Shown here piece by piece: positions 7,809 to 16,562 of a DNA stretch of 64,000 bases; positions within the stretch are counted from its first letter, which is position 1; each line of letters opens with the position of its first letter. A model generated the notes under the pieces. That model was not told where the DNA came from. It saw nothing but the letters and a program-made list of their open reading frames with translations, and ran no database searches. Both the position numbers and the translations under genes were made by a program. The DNA comes from Alphaproteobacteria bacterium (GTDB lineage: Bacteria; Pseudomonadota; Alphaproteobacteria; JAAEOK01). The stretch spans positions 82,436-146,435 of the forward strand of contig JAAEOK010000032.1 in assembly GCA_024244705.1 (NCBI GenBank). Direction: 5' to 3'.

Positions 7809-9398
7809 ATGCCGACAATAGTTATCATCGACGACCGGGCAACGAACCGGAACATTTTGACGCGCTTGGCGAAGGTGGTCGAGCCAGGCGGGCGCGTGGA
7901 GGCGTTCGCGTCGCCGGAAGCCGCGCTCGAGTGGGTCGAGGACAACATTCCGGACCTCGTGGTTACCGATTTCAAAATGGGTGCCATGAACGGCGCCGAA
8001 TTCGTCCGGGCGTTCCGCAAATTGCCTATGTGCTATGACGTCCCGGCTATCGTCGTCACAATCTACGAGGATCGAAATTTCCGCTATGAGGCGCTGGAGG
8101 CGGGGGCCACGGACTTCCTGCTGAGTCCGATCGACCACAATGAGTTTCAAGCGCGAGCGAAGAATCTGCTGACGCTTCGCCGCCAGCAACAAATCATCAA
8201 GAACCGTGCCGTGTCGTTGGAACAGCGCTTGATGACCAACGAGCGCGAGCACAAGGTCGCGCTGCGGGAAAGTCAGGAAACGCTGCGGCGCGTCATAAAC
8301 GCTGTACCGGCGATGATCAGCGCCTGCGATAGCAAGTCGAACTACATATTCATGAACAGCTTCCAAGCGGAGCAGCTGGGCATCACCCCGGCGGAGGCGG
8401 TGGACCGTACGGCCATAGACCTGTTCGGCAAGGAATATGGTCTTCGCAACATGGAACTCGACCGCGAAGTTTTCAAAACCGGCGAGACAGTGCCCCGGAT
8501 CGAGGAAACCTATACCGCCCGTGATGGGTCGTCGCGGGTCCTTCTGACGACCAAATCGCCATTGAAAGATGCCGCCGGACAGGTCACCAACGTGGTGACT
8601 GTGTCGCTCGATATTACCGAACGCAAAGCAGCGGAAGAGGAACTCAAGGAAGCCAAGGATGCCGCGGTGGCGGCCAATAGGTCGAAGACGGAATTCCTCG
8701 CCAACATGAGCCACGAACTGCGAACCCCGTTGAACGCAATCATCGGCTTTGCGGAAATCATGACGACAGAAACGCTTGGTCCGATCGGCAGTCCGCGATA
8801 TCGCGAATATGCGCGTGACATCGGCGACAGCGCGACCCACCTGCTGGATATCATCAACGATATTCTCGACGTCTCGAAGATCGAGGCCGGCAAGCTCGAC
8901 GTTTTTGAGGAAGAAGTCGGAATCGCCGAGGCGATAGACAGCGTCGTTCGCCTTGTCAAACCGCGGTCACAGGAGGCGGGCATCGAAATCGCGATCACGG
9001 TCGCCAATGCGCTGCCGACTCTGCGTATCGATGCGCGCCATCTCAAGCAGGTCCTCCTGAACATCCTTTCGAATGCTCTCAAGTTTACCGAAAAGGGCGG
9101 CGAAGTCGGCATAGGCGCCAGTCTCGAACGCGGCGGTGAGCTTTGTATCGATGTCTCGGATAGCGGCATCGGAATGACCGATGAGGAAATCAAGATCGCG
9201 ACCTCGCGCTTCGGTCAAGTCGAGAGTTCGATGGCGCGAAAATTCCATGGCACCGGCCTCGGACTCCCGCTCGCCATCGGTTTGCTGGAACTTCACGACG
9301 GCCGGCTGGATATATCCAGTTCGAAGGGGAAGGGGACGACCGTCACCATCGCATTCCCTGCGGCCCGGCTGATGCGTCGGTCGAAGAACACACAATAG
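7809..9398 (+). CDS. Receiver-PAS-histidine kinase, DSF-locus associated
   Basis: 529-residue soluble protein with an N-terminal receiver domain (1-~125, phospho-acceptor Asp54 in VVTDFKMGAMNG), a PAS domain (~165-280) and a histidine kinase (phospho-His302 in [16 protein letters not shown] box LKQVLLNILSNALKF, G boxes DSGIGM and GTGLGL). The receiver resembles that of RpfG, but the protein has a kinase instead of an HD-GYP output. The nearly invariant receiver lysine is Ser106 (LLSPID instead of LxKP), so phosphorylation or its readout may be atypical. It lies 147 bp upstream of the RpfC-like gene and may act as a relay partner; this is inference. Confidence 0.85.
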   Translation: MPTIVIIDDRATNRNILTRLAKVVEPGGRVEAFASPEAALEWVEDNIPDLVVTDFKMGAMNGAEFVRAFRKLPMCYDVPAIVVTIYEDRNFRYEALEAGATDFLLSPIDHNEFQARAKNLLTLRRQQQIIKNRAVSLEQRLMTNEREHKVALRESQETLRRVINAVPAMISACDSKSNYIFMNSFQAEQLGITPAEAVDRTAIDLFGKEYGLRNMELDREVFKTGETVPRIEETYTARDGSSRVLLTTKSPLKDAAGQVTNVVTVSLDITERKAAEEELKEAKDAAVAANRSKTEFLANMSHELRTPLNAIIGFAEIMTTETLGPIGSPRYREYARDIGDSATHLLDIINDILDVSKIEAGKLDVFEEEVGIAEAIDSVVRLVKPRSQEAGIEIAITVANALPTLRIDARHLKQVLLNILSNALKFTEKGGEVGIGASLERGGELCIDVSDSGIGMTDEEIKIATSRFGQVESSMARKFHGTGLGLPLAIGLLELHDGRLDISSSKGKGTTVTIAFPAARLMRRSKNTQ

Positions 9399-9545
9399 AT
9401 TGTGTGTGGGACTAGCATTACCCACAAGACTTATTGTAGATAGGCAAGTGTGGTAATGTCGAATCGCGGAAGGGGTTAAGCCTTTTGCAAGCCGATGTGT
9501 CGATATTGGCTCCGGGTTGCAACGACCTAGTGCAAAGTCGCGTTC

Positions 9546-12350
9546 ATGGGCAAACTGGCCTTTAAAAGCAAGGCGTCACGCTCCGCCAAAAGCGAAGCCG
9601 GCCAACGGCGTTCGGACCGCCGATTGATCGTTATCACCTTATTGCTCGCGTTTTCTTCGATTTTTTCCATATCCGTATTGGTCTATTTCGTACTCGTTAG
9701 GGACGATTGGAGCTGGCCGATGTGGCCGCCTCTGGTCTTATTGGCGGGCCTGGTCGCCGCGCCATTGGCGGTGGTCTACCGTGTATCCCGACTCGGACTG
9801 CGCCGTATTGGCGAACAATTTCAGAAACGCCCCGATTCCGAACACGAACAGATCCTGATTCGCGTCGGCATGGTGGTGGTCATCCTGATCTACCTGATCG
9901 CGCTATTGGGCGCCGGCCACATGACGCCCGACGCGGTCCGCTCGCTCGACGCGGTCATGGGGGCAGGCCTTTGCCTCCAGCTGCTGGCCTGGCTCCTGTT
10001 TCTCCACCTGCTTTACCGCCCTGAAAAATCGGCGTTACGCCGCGGCATAGGAATCGCCGCCGATAATACCGTGCTTTCGGCAGTGCTTTTTGCCGGTGGC
10101 GACGTGATGGCGCCGTGGTATGGGGTCTATTTGTGGGTCACGTTCGGTAACGGTTTCCGATATGGCCGAAGCTATCTACTAGCCTCTGCGATCCTCAGCC
10201 TTGTCGGATTCACATTCGTCGTAATCGAGACGCCGTTTTGGTCGGCGAACATGACGGTATCGGTCGGATTGCTCGTCGCTCTTGTCGCACTGCCCGCCTA
10301 TGTCTCGACATTGATCAAGAAGCTCAGCGATGCGAAGGCGCAGGCGGAAGAAGCCAATCGCGCCAAGAGCCGGTTCCTCGCGACGATGAGCCATGAACTT
10401 CGCACGCCGCTCAATGCGGTAATAGGCATGAGCGATGTGTTGCGTGACACCCATCTCGATCGCGAACAAAGCGAAATGGCGGCGACGATCAAGACGTCCG
10501 CACGTTCGCTGCTGTCTTTGATCAACGACATTCTCGATTTTTCCAAGATCGAAGCCGGCAAAATGACAACCGAGAATGTCGACTTCGATCTTCACGAAAT
10601 GATGGCTGGCGTGCGCAACATGCTGGCTCAGCAAACGCAGGGCAAGGATATCAGACTCGGCGTTCACGTCACCGCGAAGACCCCCTATTTGCTGTGCGGG
10701 GATGCCCAGCACCTCCACGAAATTCTCGTCAACTTGGTCGCCAACGCGTTGAAGTTCACCGAAACCGGCGCGGTCGACATTGTTGCCAATGCGGTTGAAG
10801 AGAGTTTCGAAAAAGTTCGTGTGCGTATCGAGGTGCGGGATACGGGAATTGGAATTGCATCGGACAAGCTCGAGCACATTTTTGACAGCTTCACCCAGGC
10901 CGATGAATCCGTAAATCGCAGGTTCGGCGGAACCGGATTAGGATTGGCGATATCCAAGCAACTCATCGAAACGATGGATGGACGTATCGGTGTTGAAAGC
11001 GACGAGGGACAGGGCAGCATCTTTTGGTTCACCATTGATGTCACCAAACAACCGCTGAAGGCGGCCGATCATCAATCACTGAAGTTCAATGAAGATCGGG
11101 TCGTTATAGTCTCGACCGATCATATCGCCGCACGCCGCATGGCGGAGGCGGTCTATAGGCTTGGTCTTCACGCGGTCGTTTCCGACAATCCTTATGATCC
11201 CCTGGCCAGCTCCCGCCAAAATATCGGCGGCCAATCTGGACGTACTATCGTAATAGCCGACGAGGTGGGGTTGGGGCTGGGTCTGTCTCAATTTACCACT
11301 ATCCTCCGTGACAAGGCGGGCGCGAACCGCGTCGCGACAATTATCGTGGCGCCTCTCGAACGCGATTTCATACGTAATGATTGGATTACCGGTGACGCCA
11401 TCGCGTTGATCGAAGATGCGCTTGATCCGCAGCAGCTATTCAATGCCCTGCATGCGGCACAGGCCGGCGGTTTGGCCGCCAGCCCGTTTGGCGAACGTGC
11501 AAACGCGCTGGCGGCCCAAACGAGCCGTAAGCTCAATGTGATGGTAGCGGAGGACAATCGAACAAACCGCCGCGTTTTGTCGAAAATCCTCGAGCGTGCG
11601 GGTCACGACTGTATGGTTGCCGCGAATGGAGAAGAGGCGTTGGACCTGCTCGAGGCGCATACCTTCGATATCGTGTTCATGGACGTAAACATGCCGACAA
11701 TGAATGGTATCGAAGCGGCAAAGATGTTCAGATTCACAAATCTTGGCGCGCCCCATGTACCGATCGTTGCGCTCAGCGCGGATGCCACCCCGGAAACGCA
11801 AGAGGCTTGTGAGGAAGCGGGCATGGACGCATTCCAGACCAAGCCGGTCGAGGCCGCACAACTACTTGCTCTCATCGACAGATTGGTGCCCGAGGAACCC
11901 GTGCCCGAACCGGAAACCGATTCGCCGGTTTCGTCCGTGGAAAAGGTCACGACTCACCCCAGGTTCCATGCCGGAAGTGAGCCTGCGATAGAGATCGGCA
12001 CCATCGAAAACCTTCGACAGCTCGCAGGTGACGACAAGTTTGTTGCCGAAGTCGTTCAGGATTTTATCGAAGACGCCGAATTCGCTCTCGAAGAGATGGA
12101 GCGGGCATATGAAAAGCTGGATGTGCGCGGGTTTCGCGATCACGTACACGCGCTGCGTAGCAGTAGCGCCAATATCGGCGCCATGCGTATATTCAATCTA
12201 TGTATGGAGATTAGCGGTATCAGTCCCCAGGATATGCGCGCCCGAGGGTCGGAGTACGTTGCCCAGTTCAAAGAAGAGTTTCGTCGCGCGCGGCAGGAAC
12301 TCATCGTCGTCGCCAACGGGGTCGCGAAAAAGGAATTCAAACCGCACTAA
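9546..12350 (+). CDS. rpfC: RpfC-like hybrid sensor histidine kinase (DSF receptor)
   Basis: 934-residue inner-membrane hybrid kinase. About six to eight hydrophobic segments lie before residue 256, followed by HisKA (His283, [15 protein letters not shown]), HATPase ([16 protein letters not shown]), a receiver (Asp713 in [11 protein letters not shown], Lys in QTKPVE) and an HPt domain (His868 in [12 protein letters not shown]). The membrane region carries [14 protein letters not shown] and [16 protein letters not shown], which closely match the sensor region of Xanthomonas RpfC as I remember it. RpfC senses DSF fatty-acid signals. Compared with that RpfC, this protein has ~80 extra N-terminal residues with two additional helices. 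It faces the RpfF-like gene. Confidence 0.85.
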   Translation: MGKLAFKSKASRSAKSEAGQRRSDRRLIVITLLLAFSSIFSISVLVYFVLVRDDWSWPMWPPLVLLAGLVAAPLAVVYRVSRLGLRRIGEQFQKRPDSEHEQILIRVGMVVVILIYLIALLGAGHMTPDAVRSLDAVMGAGLCLQLLAWLLFLHLLYRPEKSALRRGIGIAADNTVLSAVLFAGGDVMAPWYGVYLWVTFGNGFRYGRSYLLASAILSLVGFTFVVIETPFWSANMTVSVGLLVALVALPAYVSTLIKKLSDAKAQAEEANRAKSRFLATMSHELRTPLNAVIGMSDVLRDTHLDREQSEMAATIKTSARSLLSLINDILDFSKIEAGKMTTENVDFDLHEMMAGVRNMLAQQTQGKDIRLGVHVTAKTPYLLCGDAQHLHEILVNLVANALKFTETGAVDIVANAVEESFEKVRVRIEVRDTGIGIASDKLEHIFDSFTQADESVNRRFGGTGLGLAISKQLIETMDGRIGVESDEGQGSIFWFTIDVTKQPLKAADHQSLKFNEDRVVIVSTDHIAARRMAEAVYRLGLHAVVSDNPYDPLASSRQNIGGQSGRTIVIADEVGLGLGLSQFTTILRDKAGANRVATIIVAPLERDFIRNDWITGDAIALIEDALDPQQLFNALHAAQAGGLAASPFGERANALAAQTSRKLNVMVAEDNRTNRRVLSKILERAGHDCMVAANGEEALDLLEAHTFDIVFMDVNMPTMNGIEAAKMFRFTNLGAPHVPIVALSADATPETQEACEEAGMDAFQTKPVEAAQLLALIDRLVPEEPVPEPETDSPVSSVEKVTTHPRFHAGSEPAIEIGTIENLRQLAGDDKFVAEVVQDFIEDAEFALEEMERAYEKLDVRGFRDHVHALRSSSANIGAMRIFNLCMEISGISPQDMRARGSEYVAQFKEEFRRARQELIVVANGVAKKEFKPH

Positions 12351-12355
12351 AAAGA

Positions 12356-12467
12356 ACCCGCTGGCGACAACACGGCGAGATCGGGGTTGTCGCTCGGCCC
12401 AGCGCCCGTCCCCAGAAATCGAACGTGCGCCAAGCCGTACGGCAATGTCGTGTCGTCACCAGCGGGT
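12356..12467. repeat. Long inverted repeat between convergent rpfC and rpfF
   Basis: ACCCGCTGGCGACAACAC (12356-12373) pairs with GTGTCGTCACCAGCGGGT (12450-12467) with two mismatches. Inside the left half a competing 8-bp stem exists (GCGACAAC 12364-12371 with GTTGTCGC 12385-12392), and a further 8-bp stem (GAGCGGCG/CGCCGCTC, 12483-12499) lies just beyond the rpfF stop. No T-run follows, so this is not a classical terminator. It may fold in either transcript. Confidence 0.5.
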
Positions 12468-12521
12468 CGTGTCAGCCTCCTAGAGCGGCGTCGCCGCTCG
12501 GGTGGCCATATTGCTTCTGGC

Positions 12522-13499
12522 TCAACGGTGCAATTTCTGCCAGCGGCGATCCTGTGCGTTAACCAGACGCTCCATCCGCCGCAGATCTTGCTCTTCTAGG
12601 TTCATCGCGGCATCGACCCAAATCGTGGCGATGTCCATTAATTCACCCCTCGTGACTGGGTTGACGCGATGGCGAACCTTGTAAATTGCGCGATGCGCAT
12701 TGAGCATTCGACCGTTTTTGTCGATATGCTCGTAGACCGCCATATCGCCTTCTCCGTCCTCGACGAGGATGTCGATGACACCCAGCTGGTAGAGCTCTTC
12801 AGCGCTGTAGACGCGGCCCGAGAAGATCATCCGCTCTGCTTGTACCGGATCGATTTTGCGGGCCAGCAAACTATATGCGCCCATACCCGGGAACAGATTG
12901 AACATCACTTCGGGCAGGCCAAACTTTGCACTACGTTCGGCGATCAGCAGATTGCAGGATAGAGCCGCTTCGAACCCGCCGCCGAGCGCGTCGCCCTTGA
13001 TCAGTGCGACGGTCACCAATGGCAACCCCATACTGGTCGTATTTTGATAGACGCGTTCCGTCGTATGCTGCGCATAGCGCTCGACGGCCTCTCGATCGCC
13101 GGCGCGGATCAATTCGACCAAGAGTTTCAGGTCGCCGCCAAGATTCCAAATGCCGGGCGTCTCCGTGGTCCACACCGCGAATCGAACCGGTGGGTCTCGC
13201 TCCACATCGGGCGCCTTGAACACTTTCTTGAGTTCGTTTTGAACTTCTGCGATGTCATCCAGAAGTTGAAAGGTGAAGCTCGGCCGGTGCCGTTGTTTGA
13301 AATAGCACCACAGGATTCGCTCTTGGCTGTCGAAGCGGGTTTCCAGCTCGGTGTATGTGCGGTTCAGAGGGTGGACGGAACCGTCGTCGTGGACGGGTAG
13401 GGCTTCGACAACGGTGGGGTCGTTTACCCGTTCGTTTCGTTCGATCTCTCGCAGTGCGCCGCGAAATTCTTCGTAGGCTGGTTTGCGTATTACGGTCAT
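12522..13499 (-). CDS. rpfF: RpfF-like crotonase (DSF synthase)
   Basis: Crotonase-fold enzyme of 325 residues. RpfF makes cis-2-unsaturated fatty-acid signals from acyl-ACP by combined thioesterase and dehydratase activity. Both glutamates that distinguish RpfF are present with the right 20-residue spacing: Glu177 (GGGFEAALS) and Glu197 (GLPEVMFNLFPGMGAYS). GIWNLGGDLKLL forms the oxyanion region, and the C-terminal MDIATIWVDAAMNL is also RpfF-like. The ATG was chosen by homology and an upstream GGAG; the frame stays open to a GTG at 13661, so a longer form is possible. About 35 residues precede the usual RpfF start. Confidence 0.85.
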   Translation of the reverse strand: MTVIRKPAYEEFRGALREIERNERVNDPTVVEALPVHDDGSVHPLNRTYTELETRFDSQERILWCYFKQRHRPSFTFQLLDDIAEVQNELKKVFKAPDVERDPPVRFAVWTTETPGIWNLGGDLKLLVELIRAGDREAVERYAQHTTERVYQNTTSMGLPLVTVALIKGDALGGGFEAALSCNLLIAERSAKFGLPEVMFNLFPGMGAYSLLARKIDPVQAERMIFSGRVYSAEELYQLGVIDILVEDGEGDMAVYEHIDKNGRMLNAHRAIYKVRHRVNPVTRGELMDIATIWVDAAMNLEEQDLRRMERLVNAQDRRWQKLHR

Positions 13500-13689
13500 G
13501 GATTGATTCTCCCGATCTCGTCGATACAAGTCGTCGGATGAACCGGATCCGGCCTGCCGACGACGCTCTTTAGGGGAGCTCAAGCTGTCCGCGCGGCGAG
13601 CGATTTCTTCGTTCTCGTTGGAATTCAATTCCGTAAAGCGTTCCGACCCTTCAGCCTTCACCGTTCGGACGTCCCCTGGTAGGCATGAT

Positions 13690-13755
13690 TATTGTTAACC
13701 AATTAAACCTTCGTTAACACTACTATTGTTAACCAATTAAACCTTCGTTAACACT
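13690..13755. repeat. 32-bp direct repeat within the CtrA-type array
   Basis: Two identical 32-bp copies, 13690-13721 and 13724-13755, are separated by 2 bp. Each begins TATTGTTAACC and ends CGTTAACACT and contains two or three TTAA half-sites. The repeat explains how part of the array arose, by a recent tandem duplication. An inverted match of the unit end (GTTAACGAAG) occurs at 13779-13788. Confidence 0.85.
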
Positions 13756-13805
13756 TTTTTAAGGATTCAACTGAAATAGTTAACGAAGCGTTAACAATTA
13801 GTTAA
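13695..13805. promoter_or_regulatory. Array of CtrA-type TTAA-N7-TTAA sites upstream of rpfF
   Basis: TTAA half-sites start at 13695, 13703, 13714, 13729, 13737, 13748, 13759, 13780, 13791 and 13802. Five pairs have the exact 7-bp spacing (13703-13717, 13737-13751, 13748-13762, 13780-13794, 13791-13805), so half-sites fall on an 11-bp period along one face of the helix. The array lies 196 bp upstream of the rpfF ATG (34 bp before the alternative GTG) and about 50 bp beyond the stop of marR, so it most likely serves rpfF. CtrA binding is inferred from the motif. Confidence 0.72.
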
Positions 13806-13854
13806 CGTTGCCAAGTGGGGCCGGGTTCAGGTGTGGGGTAAAGCATTGAGCGGG

Positions 13855-14316
13855 CTAGGTTACCCGGCCGAGCTCGCCGGCGCGCCGCTGCAGCTTGTTA
13901 AGGATGCCGTCGAGTTGGCTGGTCTCCGACTCGGTCAACACGGTCAACAACTGCGTCTCGATGTATCGTGCGAACGGAACGATTTCCGCATAAATGCGGC
14001 GACCTTTCTTCGAAAGGCGAAGTTTCGAACGGCGCCGGTCTCGATCGTCGATGCGACGCTCGATCAGTTGGCGCGACAGCATTCGACCGACGGCCCGGCT
14101 GACGCGAACTTTATCCATGGCGGTCCGCCGGCATATCTCGTTGGCAGCCAAATCGCTGGTCATACCCAGGACTGCCATTACCCGCCACTCCGCGACGGTG
14201 ACACCAAACCGTTCTGCATAAATCTTGGCGATCGCGCCACTGACCGTGTTGGTCAGCACCGACAAGCGGTAGGGCAGGAAATCGTCGAGATGGAGATCCG
14301 AGTTTGTCATCGTCAT
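13855..14316 (-). CDS. MarR family transcriptional regulator
   Basis: 153-residue winged-helix regulator, divergent from the homogentisate operon. The helix-turn-helix spans ANEICRRTAMDKVRVSRAVGRML and the wing is IDDRDRRRSKLRLSKKG, both typical of MarR. It probably represses hmgA-fahA-phyH-maiA and itself, released by an aromatic intermediate. This is inferred from the divergent layout and the perfect palindrome between the two genes. An alternative start 6 bp downstream is possible. Confidence 0.9.
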   Translation of the reverse strand: MTMTNSDLHLDDFLPYRLSVLTNTVSGAIAKIYAERFGVTVAEWRVMAVLGMTSDLAANEICRRTAMDKVRVSRAVGRMLSRQLIERRIDDRDRRRSKLRLSKKGRRIYAEIVPFARYIETQLLTVLTESETSQLDGILNKLQRRAGELGRVT

Positions 14317-14329
14317 TGATACTTGGAAT

Positions 14330-14347
14330 TAGTTTCAATTGAAACTA
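14330..14347. promoter_or_regulatory. 18-bp perfect palindrome, probable MarR operator
   Basis: TAGTTTCAATTGAAACTA is a perfect palindrome with no spacer, 13 bp upstream of marR and 58 bp upstream of hmgA. Its size and position between divergent genes fit a MarR-dimer operator. It overlaps a possible -35 (TTGAAA) on either strand. Confidence 0.72.
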
Positions 14348-14405
14348 TATTACGATTCATTCGTATGAGCGGCAACCCTGTGTTTTGGATGAGTGGGAGT
14401 GCGAT

Positions 14406-15539
14406 ATGAAGCAGTGGATTACGCTACCGCGTGTCGAAGGTACGGCGTCGCGCCAGGCTCATGCGGACCTGCCCGAGGGAACCTACGAAAGGGAACTCGG
14501 CAAGGAAGGCTTTTTCGGACCCGCCACGCACATGCACCACACCCATCCGCCGACCGCCTGGGTGGACTGGGAAGGTCCGCTTCGGCCCCGCGCCTTCGAC
14601 CTTTCGAAGCTTAGCGCGGTGTCGAATTCACCCTGGGACGCCTGCGAAATCCTGCACAACGCCCACGTCCGAATGCGCCTGTGGCGGATCGCCGGCGCGA
14701 TGAATCATTTGGTTCGAAACGCGGATGGTGACGATTTGATATTCGTACATGAGGGCGCGGGGGATCTGTTTTGCGACTATGGACATCTCGAAATCGGCGA
14801 GGGCGATTATGTCATGCTGCCGCGTGGCACGATGTGGCGAGTCGATGCCCGCGAGCCGATGGTGGCGCTGTTGATCGAAGCGACCAATGACAGTTACCGG
14901 CTGCCGGACAAGGGCATGGTCGGGCGCCATGCGATTTTCGACCCCGCGATCCTCGATCTGCCCGCAATCGACGACCCATTTCGCGCTCAGCAAGGTGAGC
15001 AGGAATGGAAGGTCGTGATCAAACGGCGCAACGCGCTGAGTACCGTCACCTTTCCCTTCAATCCTCTGGACGCCGTCGGTTGGCATGGCGATTTGGTGCC
15101 GGTACGAATCAATTGGCGTCATATTCGCCCGCTGATGAGCCATCGCTATCATGTGCCGCCATCCGCACATACGACGTTCCTTGCCGGACGTTTCGTCGTT
15201 TGTACGTTTTGCCCGCGCCCGATTGAAAGCGATCCGGGTGCGCTGAAGGTTCCCTTCTTCCATAACAATGACGACTACGACGAGATCATTTTCTACCACC
15301 GTGGCGAGTTCTTCAGTCGCGACAACATTCATCCCGGGATGATGACGGTGCATCCCTGCGGATTCGCGCACGGGCCGCATCCAAAGGCGTTCCAGGCCGG
15401 CGCCAAGCACGCCAGGAAAGAAACCGACGAGGTGGCAGTCATGATCGATACCCGCGACGAGGTGGTTATCGATCCGGCCGCAACGACCGTCGAATGGAGC
15501 GGCTATGTCGATTCGTGGAAGACGGGGAACGAGGGATGA
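14406..15539 (+). CDS. hmgA: Homogentisate 1,2-dioxygenase
   Basis: Non-haem iron cupin that opens the ring of homogentisate to maleylacetoacetate, in tyrosine and phenylalanine catabolism. 377 residues. It shows GPATHMHHTHPPTAWVDWEGP, DLIFVHEGAGDLFCDYG, VPFFHNNDDYDEIIFYHRG (containing iron-ligand His and Glu) and HPCGFAHGPHPKAFQAG. This is the shorter bacterial form. The start was chosen for the upstream GGGAG. The stop overlaps the next gene (ATGA). Confidence 0.92.
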   Translation: MKQWITLPRVEGTASRQAHADLPEGTYERELGKEGFFGPATHMHHTHPPTAWVDWEGPLRPRAFDLSKLSAVSNSPWDACEILHNAHVRMRLWRIAGAMNHLVRNADGDDLIFVHEGAGDLFCDYGHLEIGEGDYVMLPRGTMWRVDAREPMVALLIEATNDSYRLPDKGMVGRHAIFDPAILDLPAIDDPFRAQQGEQEWKVVIKRRNALSTVTFPFNPLDAVGWHGDLVPVRINWRHIRPLMSHRYHVPPSAHTTFLAGRFVVCTFCPRPIESDPGALKVPFFHNNDDYDEIIFYHRGEFFSRDNIHPGMMTVHPCGFAHGPHPKAFQAGAKHARKETDEVAVMIDTRDEVVIDPAATTVEWSGYVDSWKTGNEG

Positions 15540-16528
15540 AACTTGGTTCGCGCAAAACCGATAGCCGCGACGGCGAACTTGTCGTGGTCGCCGGTGATCT
15601 TTCGCGGTGCGTCCCCGTTCCTCAAGTCGCCCCGACCTTGCAGTCCGCGATCGAGGATTGGAAAGAGGCCGCGCCCGAGCTCGCGGCGCTCTATCGATCA
15701 CTTAATGACGGCAAAGTATCGAATGCCGAGATTTTCGATCGATCCGCAATGGCCTCGCCGTTGCCACGCGCCTATCAATGGGCCGACGGCAGCGCCTATG
15801 TGAACCATGTCGAATTGGTGCGAAAGGCTCGAGGCGCCGAAATGCCGGCCGATTTTTGGATCAACCCACTCATGTACCAGGGCGGCTCGGACGGGTTTCT
15901 CGGGCCGACCGATGATATCGTTGCGGGCAGCGAGGAACACGGCATCGATTTCGAATCCGAAGTCGCGGTGGTTACCGACGATGTGCCGATGGCGGTCGAT
16001 GCCGATGCAGCAGCAGATCATATCAAGCTGATCATGTTAGCCAACGATGTCAGCCTTAGAAATTTGATCCCCGGCGAATTGGCCAAGGGTTTCGGCTTCT
16101 TTCAAGGCAAGCCGGCAAGCGCGTTTTCACCGGTGGCGGTGACACCGAACGAATTGGGGTCCGCTTGGGATGGACGCAAGGTCAACCTGCCGCTGGTTAC
16201 CCACTTCAACGGCCGACTCTTTGGGCAGCCGAATGCCGGCCTCGATATGACCTTTGACTTCCCGACCTTGGTGGCGCACGCCGCGGCGACTCGCCGACTT
16301 TCGGCGGGTACGATTGTCGGTTCCGGGACCGTTTCGAACGTCGACCGCAGCGCCGGTTCGTCATGCCTCGCCGAGCGCCGCATGCAGGAGCAAATCGAAA
16401 GTGGGGCACCCAAGACACCGTTCATGTCGTTTGGCGATACTGTGCGAATCGAAATGTTCGATCAGTCGGGTCAATCGATATTTGGTGCAATCGATCAACG
16501 GGTGGCAAAGCTGAACCCTGCGGCGTAA
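15536..16528 (+). CDS. fahA: Fumarylacetoacetate hydrolase family protein
   Basis: Cleaves fumarylacetoacetate to fumarate and acetoacetate, the last step of homogentisate breakdown. 330 residues with the FAH-domain metal-binding motif IDFESEVAVVTDDV, NDVSLRN, KPASAFSPVAVTP and GTIVGSGTVSN. Its ATG overlaps the hmgA stop by 4 bp, so it is translated in step with the dioxygenase. The family includes related acylpyruvases, but the operon context supports the fumarylacetoacetase role. Confidence 0.9.
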   Translation: MKLGSRKTDSRDGELVVVAGDLSRCVPVPQVAPTLQSAIEDWKEAAPELAALYRSLNDGKVSNAEIFDRSAMASPLPRAYQWADGSAYVNHVELVRKARGAEMPADFWINPLMYQGGSDGFLGPTDDIVAGSEEHGIDFESEVAVVTDDVPMAVDADAAADHIKLIMLANDVSLRNLIPGELAKGFGFFQGKPASAFSPVAVTPNELGSAWDGRKVNLPLVTHFNGRLFGQPNAGLDMTFDFPTLVAHAAATRRLSAGTIVGSGTVSNVDRSAGSSCLAERRMQEQIESGAPKTPFMSFGDTVRIEMFDQSGQSIFGAIDQRVAKLNPAA

Positions 16529-16562
16529 ATTGCGCGGGCTGCCTTGGCGTTGGGAGCCAGCG

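Noticed and set aside
9419..9430. TTACCCACA near 9419 as a DnaA box.
   Set aside because: One mismatch and a single occurrence; expected by chance in a 64-kb window.
13695..13805. The TTAA array could be a chromosomal origin of replication.
   Set aside because: No DnaA boxes (TTATNCACA) or dnaA/hemE-type neighbours are seen, and the array sits directly upstream of the rpfF-like gene, so a promoter role is more likely.
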